Shown: positions 15,875 through 25,260, counted from the first letter of the stretch. The stretch is DNA of 64,000 nucleotides from Bacillota bacterium (GCA_021820965.1 JAKACZ010000020.1:1-64000), one strand, 5' to 3'. Program-made: numbers and translations. Notes: generated from the sequence alone by a model not told the origin.

Positions 15875-17342
15875 GGGGCTGTGGCTCGGCGTAGACGCGG
15901 GAACGACTCGGACCAAGGCAGTGCTCTTTGACAGTCAAGGAACGCCGGTGGCCGATGCGGTCCGTACCGTAAAGGCACACTACCCTCGGCCCGGGTGGGT
16001 GGAACAGGACCCGAACGACTTAGTATCGGCCGTTATTGCGGCAATCCACAAGATTCTCCGCGATCCACGGCGTCAAGGGCATCCGGTCCATGGTATGGGC
16101 CTGGCCAACCAAGGAGAAACGGTCGTCGCTTGGGACGCCAAGACCGGGCAAGCGCTGGCGCCTGCTATCGTCTGGCAATGCCGCCGCACGTTCGAGCTCT
16201 GTGAGCAATTGCAGGCTTCCGAACTGGAACCTTCTATCCAGTCAATCAGCGGACTGCCCATTGACCCGTACTTCTCGTCCACCAAGATGCAATGGCTCCT
16301 CGAAGAGGTTCCGGAGGTGCAGGATGCCCGGAAAGCCGGAACGCTTCGGTTGAGCACCACCGACAGCTGGATTCTGTGGCACTTGCTGCAGGATCCCATC
16401 TACATTACCGACGTGGCCACGGCGAGCCGTACCCAACTGTTGGATTTAACCCAGGGGACATGGTCTGACGAACTGCTCAAGGTGTTTAAGGTGCAGCGGT
16501 GGGAGTTGCCGACGATTGTACTCAACAGCGGCGTGGTTGGTATGATCAAGCCATCGTTGGCCGGTGAGCGCATTCCCGTCTCGGGATTGGCCGTTGATCA
16601 GCAGGCCGCCCTGTTCGGGCACGGATGTCATGAGGCGGGTCAAGCCAAAGTGTCTTATGGTACTGGCGCCTTTCTTCTGGCCAACGCCGGTACTCAACGG
16701 CCGGAGGCCAAGGGCGTGCTGCCGACCATTGCCTGGCAGCTGGGAGATGAGCGGTTGACCTACGCATTGGATGGCGGGGTGTTTACTGCTGGAGCAACCA
16801 TCGAATGGTTGGTCGATTTGGGTTTGCTAGAGAGTCCGGAGGATGCCGGTTTGGTAACGGGGACGCCCGAAGACGAGCAGTTGGTTATGGTTCCCGCCTT
16901 AGCGGGCTTGGGCGCTCCCTGGTGGGATCCTACCGCTCGCGGTACCGTGCTCGGCATTCATCGTGGAACCCGTCGCGAGCAGATCGTTCAAGCAGCACTT
17001 CGCGGCATTGCCCACCGCATTGATGACATTGTCCAGGCACTCGACAAGGTGGGGCACCCTTTGACCGAACTCCGGTGCGACGGAGGTCCTTCGCGCAATC
17101 CCTATCTCATGCAGTACCAAAGTGACATCACGGGATTAAAAGCGCAGGTCACTACCATTGAGAATTTGGCCGCTTTAGGCGTGGCCAAGATGGCGGCTCT
17201 GGCTTTCAACCTCAGCATCGAAACCGGCAACGGAACCTGCGTCGGTGCGTATGAGCCAGCTCGCAATCAATTATGGCGAGACCATGCCCGCCGTCGGTGG
17301 GCCAAGGCGGTCGAGCGTGCGGGGCAGTGGAGCACATTATGA
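15867..17342 (+). CDS. FGGY-family carbohydrate kinase, glycerol-kinase-like
   Basis: 491 residues, the usual glycerol kinase length. N-terminal phosphate loop GVDAGTTRTKAVLFD; the family stretch GMGLANQGETVVAWD with PAIVWQCRRT; PYFSSTKMQWLLEEV, also typical of glycerol kinase; and AVDQQAALFGHGC plus SYGTGAFLLAN in the second domain. In canonical enzymes the sugar-binding loop reads NQRET; here it is NQGET, so the substrate may be a polyol other than glycerol. It ends the GntR-controlled operon. With a GlpA-like oxidase upstream, the simplest pathway is uptake, phosphorylation and oxidation of glycerol or a similar polyol. The family is sure, the substrate is not. Confidence 0.82.
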   Translation: MHEGLWLGVDAGTTRTKAVLFDSQGTPVADAVRTVKAHYPRPGWVEQDPNDLVSAVIAAIHKILRDPRRQGHPVHGMGLANQGETVVAWDAKTGQALAPAIVWQCRRTFELCEQLQASELEPSIQSISGLPIDPYFSSTKMQWLLEEVPEVQDARKAGTLRLSTTDSWILWHLLQDPIYITDVATASRTQLLDLTQGTWSDELLKVFKVQRWELPTIVLNSGVVGMIKPSLAGERIPVSGLAVDQQAALFGHGCHEAGQAKVSYGTGAFLLANAGTQRPEAKGVLPTIAWQLGDERLTYALDGGVFTAGATIEWLVDLGLLESPEDAGLVTGTPEDEQLVMVPALAGLGAPWWDPTARGTVLGIHRGTRREQIVQAALRGIAHRIDDIVQALDKVGHPLTELRCDGGPSRNPYLMQYQSDITGLKAQVTTIENLAALGVAKMAALAFNLSIETGNGTCVGAYEPARNQLWRDHARRRWAKAVERAGQWSTL

Positions 17343-17422
17343 TGATTCTCCGTCGTCGTTAAGCGCTTGATACCTTCGAGCGCAATCATAACCCCTGTCC
17401 AACTCTGTCCAACTCAAGGGCT

Positions 17423-17629
17423 CTAGGTCCACCCATGTTGCTCGACAAACGCTTGAAAGTCGGCCCACACTACATTTGAATCGGACTTTTCGTCTGTTGC
17501 TTCGGCCAACTGCTTCGCAAGTCGGGTGAGTTCGCCCGCCGAAGCGCCGTGGAGCCGTCGTTCATGCAACCACCGGTGGACAAGTTGGCCCATTATTTCC
17601 CCTTCTGGGTCGGGCATTTCGCGCATCAT
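17423..17629 (-). CDS. Small acidic protein of unknown function
   Basis: 68 residues (MMREMPDPEGEIMGQLVHRW…). The start is fixed by GGAGGTGAT seven bases before the ATG at 17629; longer in-frame versions reach upstream but have no such site. It is helical and acidic with no known domain. It follows the zinc-ribbon gene in the same direction and probably shares its transcript with the damaged ImmA gene, the usual setting of small accessory proteins in mobile islands. Confidence 0.5.
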   Translation of the reverse strand: MMREMPDPEGEIMGQLVHRWLHERRLHGASAGELTRLAKQLAEATDEKSDSNVVWADFQAFVEQHGWT

Positions 17630-17725
17630 ATCATCACCTCCGTTCATTTCGGAATAAGTGGGACCAGTGAAGGAAGGTATTTTTCGTGCCATATACTCAG
17701 GCTTCACCAGTAGTAGTCTAGTGCT

Positions 17726-18052
17726 TCAGAACGACAGATCGTCTGGTAAATCAGGCTCCACAATGTTTCCGTTGTTCCGCATCTGTTCGAAACGTGCCCA
17801 TGATGTCATAGACCCGCACCGGCCGCAGAACCGATATGATTTCGTCAGGGGATGGCCATAAAGGGTACATTCCAAGTTTTCACAGCCGTTAATGAGAATT
17901 TCCCCGCAAGCCCCACAGTGGCTTTCCGTATGTTTGAAGGGACTGTCATTTTCAAACCCACACGCGGCACATGTAGCCAAACGTACGCCGTCAATCTCTG
18001 CCGACCATTGCACCATTACATAATTTTCGAGGTCAATCGAATCATCCATCAA
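17726..18052 (-). CDS. Zinc-ribbon protein of unknown function
   Basis: 108 residues with three Cys-x2-Cys pairs: CAACGFEN, HCGACGE and RFCGRCGS, plus CENLEC, enough for one or two zinc ribbons. The N-terminus is acidic (MMDDSIDLENYVMVQW). Its ATG overlaps the stop of the ImmA-type pseudogene (ATGA), showing the two were once translationally coupled. The function is unknown; zinc ribbons next to ImmA proteases often accompany stress- or phage-related regulators. Confidence 0.55.
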   Translation of the reverse strand: MMDDSIDLENYVMVQWSAEIDGVRLATCAACGFENDSPFKHTESHCGACGEILINGCENLECTLYGHPLTKSYRFCGRCGSMTSWARFEQMRNNGNIVEPDLPDDLSF

Positions 18053-18471
18053 CAGTGGTACCTCCCGAATATAGGCGTTAGATGCTTGAGTCTTTGTCTT
18101 GTCTCGGTCATCGGGTGGATAAAGCGTGTTCGCCCTTCCTCAATGTTCGCGACAGTGTAGAGTTGGAGCCACCCGTTGGTGAGGTCGGTTAATCGATTGC
18201 GGGTTGCTTCGAGCGATGTTCCGCAAACCCGGGCAATTTTATATAAGGGCCACCGGCGAATTTCCTGAATCGCTCCCATGGGAAGCAATAATTCGGCCGC
18301 AATCATGTCGGCTTCGCGTTCGTTCGAGCTATGGTCGTGCCAACCCTTGACGGCATGACCCAAAACGATGTGTCCAAATTCATGGGCGAGACTCCACTAC
18401 ACCCGTTCGCGTTTACGACGGCCATTATGGACCACGATATATACTTTTCACGGAAGACAATCGATGATTAG
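18049..18471 (-). pseudogene. ImmA/IrrE-family metallopeptidase, broken by stop codons
   Basis: The reading frame gives KVYIVVHNGRRKRERV, then WSLAHEFGHIVLGHAV and EREADMIAAELLLPM, the signature of ImmA/IrrE metallopeptidases. The zinc motif H-E-F-G-H is at 18384-18370 and the downstream E-x2-A-D is present. In-frame TAG (18397-18399) and TGA (18448-18450), plus another TAG at 18472-18474, interrupt the N-terminal part, so no full-length protein can be made. A short product starting at ATG 18363 would lack the HEFGH motif. ImmA proteases cleave Xre-type repressors of mobile elements; no such repressor remains here. Confidence 0.75.
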
Positions 18472-18659
18472 CTAACCGATCCCCCGGCAGGATGAGTCAC
18501 CTCATGACCGATTGCGCACGGTCGTGGGGCTGTCGGCAGTGACTCGGCGTTTCGCCAGGTGGGCTGGCCCATAGCAATGCTACCCGCCTATGTATGTTAA
18601 AAGAGGGCGCGACTCAATAGATGGGCGATCGCCGCTCCGATGATCGGCTGTCCGGTTCG

Positions 18660-19608
18660 TTAGGCCGCTGCGTCAAACAGCTGAAATTTTAGCGTGAGCA
18701 GGGTGGCGAGTTTGGCTTTATGGGGCGGCCCTCGGGGTCCTGCAAACAGTCGATGATGGCTTGTTGAAAGGAGGCGAACGTGGCGTAGTCGCGCCCATGG
18801 AGACATTCGGCTTTCACAAACTTCCAGAGCCGTTCAATGAGATTGAGATTCGGGGAATGGTGGGCAGCCCAAGCAAGGTAATCCCGAGGCGTTCCGCCTC
18901 GGCCATGACGAAGTGATTGCGCTGGTAGCGGGCATTATCCAAGACGACGGTAATCGGAAGATCGGTGAAGCGGGCAGCTACTTGGGTGAACAACTCGACC
19001 ACGCTCTGACTCTTGATATAGGTGTCGGTGGTGACGGTAAGGATTTCATGGGTGATGGCATGGAGAGCGCCCAACACGAAGTGCGCGGCATCCAGGAAAA
19101 ACACATGCCGCTGACCCGCCTGGGCTTCCTCTAAGACCGGCGTGAGCTCGGTCTCCAGCAATTCGCGCTGCCGGACCGGGTCGGCTTTCGCGGGGATTTG
19201 CCCGGTTTTGCGCCGCCGAAACCCGTTTTTTTAGCCACAGGCCGACTTGCGTGGCGCTCCGACGGACGCCGGTCAACTTCTCAATCCGGTCCACCGCTTC
19301 TTGTACGGTGTGGGGGGGCTGCGCCTTAAAGGCCGCACGTAAGGTGTCGGCCTGGGCATCCAGCGCGGCCGTGTGAGGATGCGGGTTGAACCGGCGGAGC
19401 GCCTCGATACCCCCATCCCGATAGGCGATCACAGACGACCGGACCGTCCCCTCGGTTCTCTGTACTAAGCGCGCCACCTCGCGCCGCGAGACGCACATGC
19501 TGGTCAAATACACCGCTTCCATTTTCCGTTGCACCCGCGGATGCGGGTGTTCGAACCGTCCAAGATTTGCCGATCCTCATCCGACATGTTCAGCTGAATC
19601 ATTCCCAT
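18660..19608 (-). pseudogene. IS630-family transposase, multiply frameshifted
   Basis: Starts at ATG 19608 behind GAGGAGGG (MGMIQLNMSDEDRQIL) and must change frame near 19560 to reach RFEHPHPRVQRKMEAVYLT, again at a run of seven A (about 19232) to reach NGFRRRKTGQIPAKADP, again near 18868 to reach HHSPNLNLIERLWKFVKAE, and once more near 18725 to reach KAKLATLLTLKFQLFDAAA and its stop. DDE signatures remain: FFLDAAHF, VVLDNARYQRN and the Glu of LIERLW. About 30 codons between two VLGA-like segments are missing compared with IS630 relatives as I recall them. IS630 elements insert at TA; I did not resolve the ends. Confidence 0.8.
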
Positions 19609-19864
19609 GCCCTCCTCCTCGTATGTCTAGGGGTTGCACGATCCTCGTCCCCTTTGACTCTCCAAAAGCCGTGTCCAGTCCAGTGGGAATGGGATATTTT
19701 CGGCAAACTTTTGCGCGCCTTAGCTCTGCGCCAATTCGTCAACTGTCATCCGAGAGGGGTATAGTTTGATGGATGATTCATGCAACTTTTAGAACCCTTG
19801 GCGTTGGTGGTGTAAAGATCCCCCACAAAATCTATCTAGTTCGGCTGTCGGTGAGGCTCCTCTA
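19609..19864. other. Spacer between the IS630 remnant and the catabolic cluster
   Basis: No gene seen. The stretch separates insertion-sequence debris from the convergent end of the MDR-family reductase and may contain one end of the IS630 copy. Confidence 0.3.
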
Positions 19865-20887
19865 CTAGGGCCTGAGAATGAGCTTGCCCACTACGACACT
19901 TTGTTCCATGCGTCTATGAGCATTGGAGGCAGCCTCCAACGGTACTACTTCGTAATTCAAACGGATCCTCTTCTCAAGCATCAGATTCAACACTCGTGCT
20001 AAGTCGTGCTCAGTCCAGCCGCTCGTTGACATGAGGGTCCCATATGACCTGAAAACCTTAATCAAATTGACTAATGTGGATTCGCCGCCATGAGCCCCGT
20101 ACAACACATAACGTCCACCTCGGTGCATAGCGCTGTAGCCATCCTCTAGAAAACGTCCGCCCACACCGTCAAACACGACGTCGACCCCGGATCCCCGAGT
20201 CACCTCAAGCACGGTTCCCACCAGGCTGTGCTTTTTATAGTTGATGACGTACCAAGGATTTAAGGTTTGCACGAAGGCCTCTTTCTCCGCAGATCCGACA
20301 ACGGCAATAACGCGGGCGCCGATCAAGTTACCCAGTTGAATCGCCGCGTGGCCGACGCCTCCCGCAGCCCCTGTGACCAGAAGAGTTTCACCGGGTTGAA
20401 TGCCGGCGCGCGTGATCAATCCATGCCACGCAGTTCCGAACGACAGCTGTATCCCCGCGAGCGCCATTAGATCATGGCCATCATCCACGGGATAGACTTG
20501 GTCTTCCGGGACGCGAATGAGTTCGGCATAGCTTCCATTTGTTTCAATTCCGGGCCGGATCGCATTTTGACACAGGTTAATGAGTCCGCGTTGGCAAAAT
20601 TCGCATCGATGGCACGAACGATATGCACTTACCACGACATTCGTACCCACCTTTGTTCGCGCGTCGGGTCCGCCCTCGACAATGGTTCCGACGGCTTCTC
20701 GACCCAACACCAGTGGCGGACTGACGTCAAAGCCGGAGGTACCCGCTCTGATATCGAGATCCAAGTGATTGACTCCCGCCCCGTGCACCCGTACGAGAAC
20801 TTCTCCAGGTTTGGCGTGAGGGTCGTCGATGGTTGTGTAGGTTAAGACCGAGGGACCTCCGAATGTTTCAAAAATTATGCCCTTCAC
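19865..20887 (-). CDS. MDR-family zinc-binding dehydrogenase / quinone-oxidoreductase-like enzyme
   Basis: 340 residues from the GTG at 20887, which has AGGAG upstream; the longer frame to 21016 runs through the divergent promoter. The GroES-like N-domain carries a structural zinc site Cys92-x2-Cys95-x2-Cys98-x7-Cys106. The usual catalytic-zinc residues are missing: GVNHLDLD has Asn where ADHs have Cys, and LGREAVG has Arg where they have the His of GHE. The NAD(P) fold reads TGAAGGVG at 172-179. So it is more likely an NADPH-dependent enone/quinone or acryloyl-CoA-type reductase than an alcohol dehydrogenase. It is divergent from the first MmgE/PrpD gene, with a shared dyad between them, and so probably belongs to the same regulon. 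Confidence 0.83.
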   Translation of the reverse strand: MKGIIFETFGGPSVLTYTTIDDPHAKPGEVLVRVHGAGVNHLDLDIRAGTSGFDVSPPLVLGREAVGTIVEGGPDARTKVGTNVVVSAYRSCHRCEFCQRGLINLCQNAIRPGIETNGSYAELIRVPEDQVYPVDDGHDLMALAGIQLSFGTAWHGLITRAGIQPGETLLVTGAAGGVGHAAIQLGNLIGARVIAVVGSAEKEAFVQTLNPWYVINYKKHSLVGTVLEVTRGSGVDVVFDGVGGRFLEDGYSAMHRGGRYVLYGAHGGESTLVNLIKVFRSYGTLMSTSGWTEHDLARVLNLMLEKRIRLNYEVVPLEAASNAHRRMEQSVVVGKLILRP

Positions 20888-20931
20888 ATCGTATCTCCTT
20901 GCAGGAAATTCTGTTTTCTGTCTCGAATAGA

Positions 20932-20962
20932 AATATACTGTTATCATGCGATTATGACAACA
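20932..20962. promoter_or_regulatory. Operator candidate between the reductase and the MmgE/PrpD operon
   Basis: An imperfect inverted repeat TGTTATCAT (20939-20947) and ATGACAACA (20954-20962), one mismatch per 9-bp half-site, lies in the 102-base divergent intergenic region. It overlaps the end of a TATACT box (20935-20940). The same AATATACTGTT string recurs at 35766-35776 before the second GntR gene, suggesting a shared regulator or promoter. Confidence 0.45.
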
Positions 20963-20989
20963 AGACAATTTCTGTGTTGAGGTGATTCG

Positions 20990-22324
20990 ATGCATTGGGC
21001 GGACTATTTCTCGCAACTTGACTGGAGCAACTTACCGGATTCGGTCCGAAATAGCACTGTTCTTGTCGTATCTGATACTATCGGGGGAATCGTGGCTGGC
21101 TTACGCACGGCTGAGATCAAACAATTGCTTAATCGTTGTGAGAGTGGAGATGTTCCGATATTTTCTACCCCAACCCAGACTGACTTGGCGTCGGCGGGAT
21201 TACTTCTTGGAACTGCGGCCGTTTCCCTTGAAGTGGATGAAGGGAATCAATATAGTTTTGGGCATCCCGCTGCCCATGCAGTACCTACGGCGCTGGCTGC
21301 TGCCGTGAAAAATCGAAGTACGGGCATCGATTTTTTAACCGCTGTGGTTGTTGGCTATGAGGTCGGTTCGCGGTTCGGCCGGAAATATCGGCTGAGACCC
21401 GATTTACATGCGCACGGAACATGGGGGATCGCGGGGGCCGCAGCGGCGGCGGCGTATGTGAATAAACTGTCGTCCGACCAGTTTCGTCAGGCTGTCATGA
21501 TGGGCTCTGGTATGGTCCCCGCCACGTCATGGCAGACCGCTCTTGATGGAGATACCATTCGAAATCTGTACGCAGGTCATGCTGCCATGTGGGGGACCGT
21601 GGCACCTGCTCTTGTCAGTGCGGGATTTACTGTCCCTATAGACATCGCCGACCGGACGCTGGGGAATGTGTTGGGCTGCACAGATATCTCTACTAGCATT
21701 GATGATCTTTTGGGGGAACGTTTTGACATTGAACTCAATTACTTTAAACCCTACGCTTTTTGTCGGTATTCCCATAGTGCAATTGAGGCGGCCCAGCAGG
21801 CTGCTCATGGTTTGACGCCGAAGGAAATTGATCATATCGAAGTGCGAACCTTTCTACGAGCATCAACTCTCAACAATCGCGTGCCAGCGAATCAACTTGC
21901 TGCGAAGTTCAGCATTCCCTATGGGGTGGCAAGCGCCATCGCCCTGCATCGAGCCGACCAAGCCGTATTTTCCCCCGCCCTGTTTCAAAACCCCGATGTA
22001 ATGAACCTCATCGACCGGGTGAGTGTTGTTCACGACGCCGCGCTTGATGAGGCCTATCCCGCCGAGATGGTCGCCAAGGCTGTTGTATACGGACGTGATG
22101 GAACCGTTCGAGAGGCGAGTTGCAAGGAGGCCAAAGGCTCCCAAACCAATCCTTTATCACCTGGTGACCTTTATCACAAGTTTGAAGGACTCGTGTCGGA
22201 TTTTGGGGATGCCGTCAAACTTTGGGACGCCATCGCCGAACTACCTTCTGTGGTAGACATGCGGGATTGGGCTGTACAGATTGGCAAACTGTTCTCGAAC
22301 GAAAGCAAGGAGGGGACCACGTGA
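20990..22324 (+). CDS. MmgE/PrpD-family protein, paralogue 1
   Basis: 444 residues with the all-helical N-domain and small alpha/beta cap of the MmgE/PrpD family (2-methylcitrate dehydratase, cis-aconitate decarboxylase, iminodisuccinate epimerase). Signatures: SLEVDEGNQYSFGHPAAHAVP, DLHAHGTWGIAGAAAAAA, TIRNLYAGHAAMWGT and FKPYAFCRYSHSAIEAAQ. It opens a run of four genes and overlaps paralogue 2 by four bases. A GGTG-type site precedes the ATG weakly. As a lyase, hydratase or epimerase of a tricarboxylic or aminodicarboxylic acid it fits the catabolic cluster. Three paralogues in 6 kb argue against simple methylcitrate metabolism. Confidence 0.83.
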   Translation: MHWADYFSQLDWSNLPDSVRNSTVLVVSDTIGGIVAGLRTAEIKQLLNRCESGDVPIFSTPTQTDLASAGLLLGTAAVSLEVDEGNQYSFGHPAAHAVPTALAAAVKNRSTGIDFLTAVVVGYEVGSRFGRKYRLRPDLHAHGTWGIAGAAAAAAYVNKLSSDQFRQAVMMGSGMVPATSWQTALDGDTIRNLYAGHAAMWGTVAPALVSAGFTVPIDIADRTLGNVLGCTDISTSIDDLLGERFDIELNYFKPYAFCRYSHSAIEAAQQAAHGLTPKEIDHIEVRTFLRASTLNNRVPANQLAAKFSIPYGVASAIALHRADQAVFSPALFQNPDVMNLIDRVSVVHDAALDEAYPAEMVAKAVVYGRDGTVREASCKEAKGSQTNPLSPGDLYHKFEGLVSDFGDAVKLWDAIAELPSVVDMRDWAVQIGKLFSNESKEGTT

Positions 22325-23646
22325 CCGACAGCGAACGGGCACTTATACCGCTTGTAGACTGGGCATCTCAAGTTCGTTATGAGGATATTCCTGCCCCTGT
22401 GCGGGAACAGGCCCGGCTGATTATCTATGACCTTTTGGCGGCAATCTGGGCGGGTAAAACGGAAGCGGAAGTGGCGGGGTTAGCGCACTGGGCGAATGCC
22501 AATCAGTGGCTGTTTGAACCGTTATGGCAAGGGTGCATCCTCGGCACGTCGGCTGTCGCGCTCGAAATGGATGAAGGAAATCGGCGGACGTTGGGTCACC
22601 CGGGTTCTCATGTGGCTCCTGTGATGCTTGCCCATTTACGCGACATCCCGTCATTCGAGGAGTTTTTACGGGTCTTTGTCGTGGCATATGAGGTGTCAGC
22701 CCGAATCGCTCGATGTGGCCGACCCCGTCCGGACGCACACCCGCATGGGACCTGGGGAACCGTTGGTAGCGCGGTGGCCATGGCCTTGTTGGCAAGCCAT
22801 GACTTGCGCGATACCATTTTACTTGCTTCTTCGACAACGATTGCCACTGCGTTTACAGCCGCTCTTGAGGGCCGTACGGTGCGGAACCTCTATGCGGGGC
22901 TTAGCGCATTGGTTGGCTCCCTTGCCACTCAATGGTCCGATGTCGTTGCCGGTATATTTGCGCCCACGGAGACTATGTTCTCCACGTGGAGTGGTCAAGC
23001 ACTGACGGAGGGTCTTGGTACTCACTTTGCCGTGAGCGAAAATTATTTCAAAACCATTGCGGCATGTCGTTACGTTCACGGCACCGTCGAAGCCATTGAA
23101 AATCTGAGGGACGAGTTACCATTATCGCGGGTACACGTCGACCAAGTCGTCGTCGAGACATATGCTCCAGCGTCACAGTTGTCGGGCCTTCCCCATAACA
23201 CCTTAAGTAGTAAATTCTCTCTTCCCTATGCGATTTTAAAGGCTCTTGAAGGAAAAGCTCGGGATCCGCGGAGTTTCCACGAACCGTTGGAGTTGACCGC
23301 AGAGCAAACGAATCTGCTAAGGCACATCGTTGTCAAGGAAAACGAAGAATTTACAGATCTCCTGCCAGAAGTGCGGAAAACACGGGTGCAGATTCACTAC
23401 ACAATGGACGGGCACACGTCCATTGCAGTGGACGAGGTCGACCTTCCAATGGGGGAATGGGACCGTCCGTTTCCGCCGGATATGCTCTTTCGCAAATGGC
23501 AACAGGTGTTTTCGGACTTGCCCTCCAACGTGTTGCCGGAACTCCCGTCCGACTTGTCGCTGGAGAGCCTGCGACGATTTACAACAGCATTTTTCGAAGC
23601 TGTCCTCCTGAAGAAGTCATCCGCTGAGGGAGTGGTCCGCCGATGA
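22321..23646 (+). CDS. MmgE/PrpD-family protein, paralogue 2
   Basis: 441 residues from the GTG at 22321, which overlaps the previous stop (GTGA) and has AAGGAGGGG upstream; a longer frame from 22222 lies inside paralogue 1. It shares the family blocks with the other two copies: ALEMDEGNRRTLGHPGSHVAP, DAHPHGTWGTVGSAVAMAL, TVRNLYAGLSALVGS and NYFKTIAACRYVHGTVEAI. Overlap with paralogue 1 suggests 1:1 expression and possibly a heteromer. Its C-terminal half differs from paralogue 1, so this is not a recent duplication. The exact reaction is unknown. Confidence 0.83.
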   Translation: MTDSERALIPLVDWASQVRYEDIPAPVREQARLIIYDLLAAIWAGKTEAEVAGLAHWANANQWLFEPLWQGCILGTSAVALEMDEGNRRTLGHPGSHVAPVMLAHLRDIPSFEEFLRVFVVAYEVSARIARCGRPRPDAHPHGTWGTVGSAVAMALLASHDLRDTILLASSTTIATAFTAALEGRTVRNLYAGLSALVGSLATQWSDVVAGIFAPTETMFSTWSGQALTEGLGTHFAVSENYFKTIAACRYVHGTVEAIENLRDELPLSRVHVDQVVVETYAPASQLSGLPHNTLSSKFSLPYAILKALEGKARDPRSFHEPLELTAEQTNLLRHIVVKENEEFTDLLPEVRKTRVQIHYTMDGHTSIAVDEVDLPMGEWDRPFPPDMLFRKWQQVFSDLPSNVLPELPSDLSLESLRRFTTAFFEAVLLKKSSAEGVVRR

Positions 23647-23779
23647 CGGAAATGCATGATTGCGACAGGGAGCCAGCACGTTCGCCACCAGAGGCTGAAC
23701 TGTCGAATAAGAGGTACTGCAATCACTGTAACTGGTTCTTAAATTCGGCGATCTATGTCAAGAAAGGGTGAAACCCAGG

Positions 23780-25249
23780 ATGGCAACAGAACCACAGCAG
23801 TATGACGAGGTACTGGCCAACGCTGATCTTGTCCCCACCGAAGGCGAGGGAAGAACATGGAATTGGTACAACTACCTCGCAGTGTGGATGGGTATGATTC
23901 ATAATATCTTCAACTACTCGGTGGCTGCCGGCCTGCTAGTGCTGGGTATGAACGCATGGCAGGCCTTGCTCACGATTTTAGTGGGTAATACCGTCCTACT
24001 CGTTGTCGTGGCTCTAAATGGTGAACTCGGTCAGAGATATGGCACCCCCTTCCCTGTTATCGTTCGGGCTTCGTTTGGCGTGTTTGGTGCCAACGTTGCC
24101 GCCTTGATCAGGGCACTGGTGGCCATCGGATGGTTTGGCATCCAAGGGTATTTAGGGGCGACCGCATTAAGCGCTCTGGTGGGGGCGGTCGCTCCTGGCT
24201 GGAATCACTTCAATGTGCATATCCCGCTTATCGGCCTGCCCATTAACCTCCTGGCAGCGATTATCGTGTACTGGATTCTTTTTGGATTCATTGTGCTGCA
24301 TGGCATGGAAGCGGTCAAGCGGTTCGAAAATTGGGCTGGCCCGCTTGTTCTTGTCCTTATGTTGTTCTTGTTCTTCTGGGCCTTGTCCGCGGCGCATGGT
24401 CTTGGTCCTATTTTCAGTCAACCCGGAAAGCTTCATGGCGTAGCATTTTGGGGACCCTTCTTCGCGGGCGTCGCTAGCATAGTGAGTTCCTTCGCAACGC
24501 TGGGCCTCAATATCCCTGACTTCACACGGTTTTCACGATCACGGCGCGATCAGCTCATTGGTCACATTTTCGGATTGCCGCTGACGCAGCTGTTTTTTGC
24601 CTTTCTGGCTGTGTCTATCACGTCAGCAACAGTTGTCGTATACCACCAAGCAATCTGGGATCCGGTGACGCTGATTCAGAAGTTTCATAGTCCGGTTATC
24701 GTGATCCTAGGCACGTTAATTTTGATGATCGCGACGTTGTCCATCAATGTTGCTGCTAACATTGTCTCTCCGGCCTATGATCTTTCGAATCTAGTGGCGA
24801 AACACATTAATTTCAGGCTCGGGGCCCTGATAACCTTAATCGTGGCCTTTGTTTACATGCCTTGGCGATTATTGGTCAACGCATCGACCATCTATACCAT
24901 CTTGGGGGCTAGTGGGGCAGCCATTGCACCTGCGACTGCAATTATGATGGTGGACTTTTGGTTGATACGCCGTCAACACATCGACAAGCATCAGCTATAT
25001 CTCACGCGTGGCATCTACCGTTTTCAGGGCGGGTGGAACTGGCGTGCGCTCGTCGCTCTGGCCGTCGGCCTGTTCCTTTCCGGCGCTGGGGTCGTTTGGA
25101 ACGCCTTTGCGGGTCTGTACAAAGAGTCCTGGTTCGTGGGATTTTTCGCTGCTGGCATTCTTTATTGGATATTCGGGGCGCTGTTCCCTTATACACAGTC
25201 GGCCATGGAACCTTCAGGTTCCGTCGCCCAGAGTGAGTCTAGTACCTAG
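23780..25249 (+). CDS. NCS1-family permease (nucleobase, hydantoin or allantoin type)
   Basis: A 12-helix transporter of 489 residues. NCS1 features: RTWNWYNYLAVWMGMIHN at the first helix, RYGTPFPVIVRASFGVFG, RALVAIGWFGIQGYLG, and GLNIPDFTRFSRS before helix 6. Families with this pattern carry purines, pyrimidines, hydantoins, allantoin or thiamine. I favour the ATG at 23780, though a GTG at 23768 is possible; the AGAAAGGG between them makes the start uncertain. Sitting between MmgE/PrpD genes and close to hydantoinase/allantoinase-like enzymes, it most likely imports the cyclic ureide or N-heterocycle broken down by this cluster. Confidence 0.87.
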   Translation: MATEPQQYDEVLANADLVPTEGEGRTWNWYNYLAVWMGMIHNIFNYSVAAGLLVLGMNAWQALLTILVGNTVLLVVVALNGELGQRYGTPFPVIVRASFGVFGANVAALIRALVAIGWFGIQGYLGATALSALVGAVAPGWNHFNVHIPLIGLPINLLAAIIVYWILFGFIVLHGMEAVKRFENWAGPLVLVLMLFLFFWALSAAHGLGPIFSQPGKLHGVAFWGPFFAGVASIVSSFATLGLNIPDFTRFSRSRRDQLIGHIFGLPLTQLFFAFLAVSITSATVVVYHQAIWDPVTLIQKFHSPVIVILGTLILMIATLSINVAANIVSPAYDLSNLVAKHINFRLGALITLIVAFVYMPWRLLVNASTIYTILGASGAAIAPATAIMMVDFWLIRRQHIDKHQLYLTRGIYRFQGGWNWRALVALAVGLFLSGAGVVWNAFAGLYKESWFVGFFAAGILYWIFGALFPYTQSAMEPSGSVAQSESST

Positions 25250-25260
25250 AGGGCGGTTGT

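Noticed and set aside
19225..19240. Programmed frameshift at the A7 run of the IS630 transposase
   Set aside because: The gene has at least three other frameshifts and a deletion, so this one is not good evidence for programming, although it cannot be excluded.
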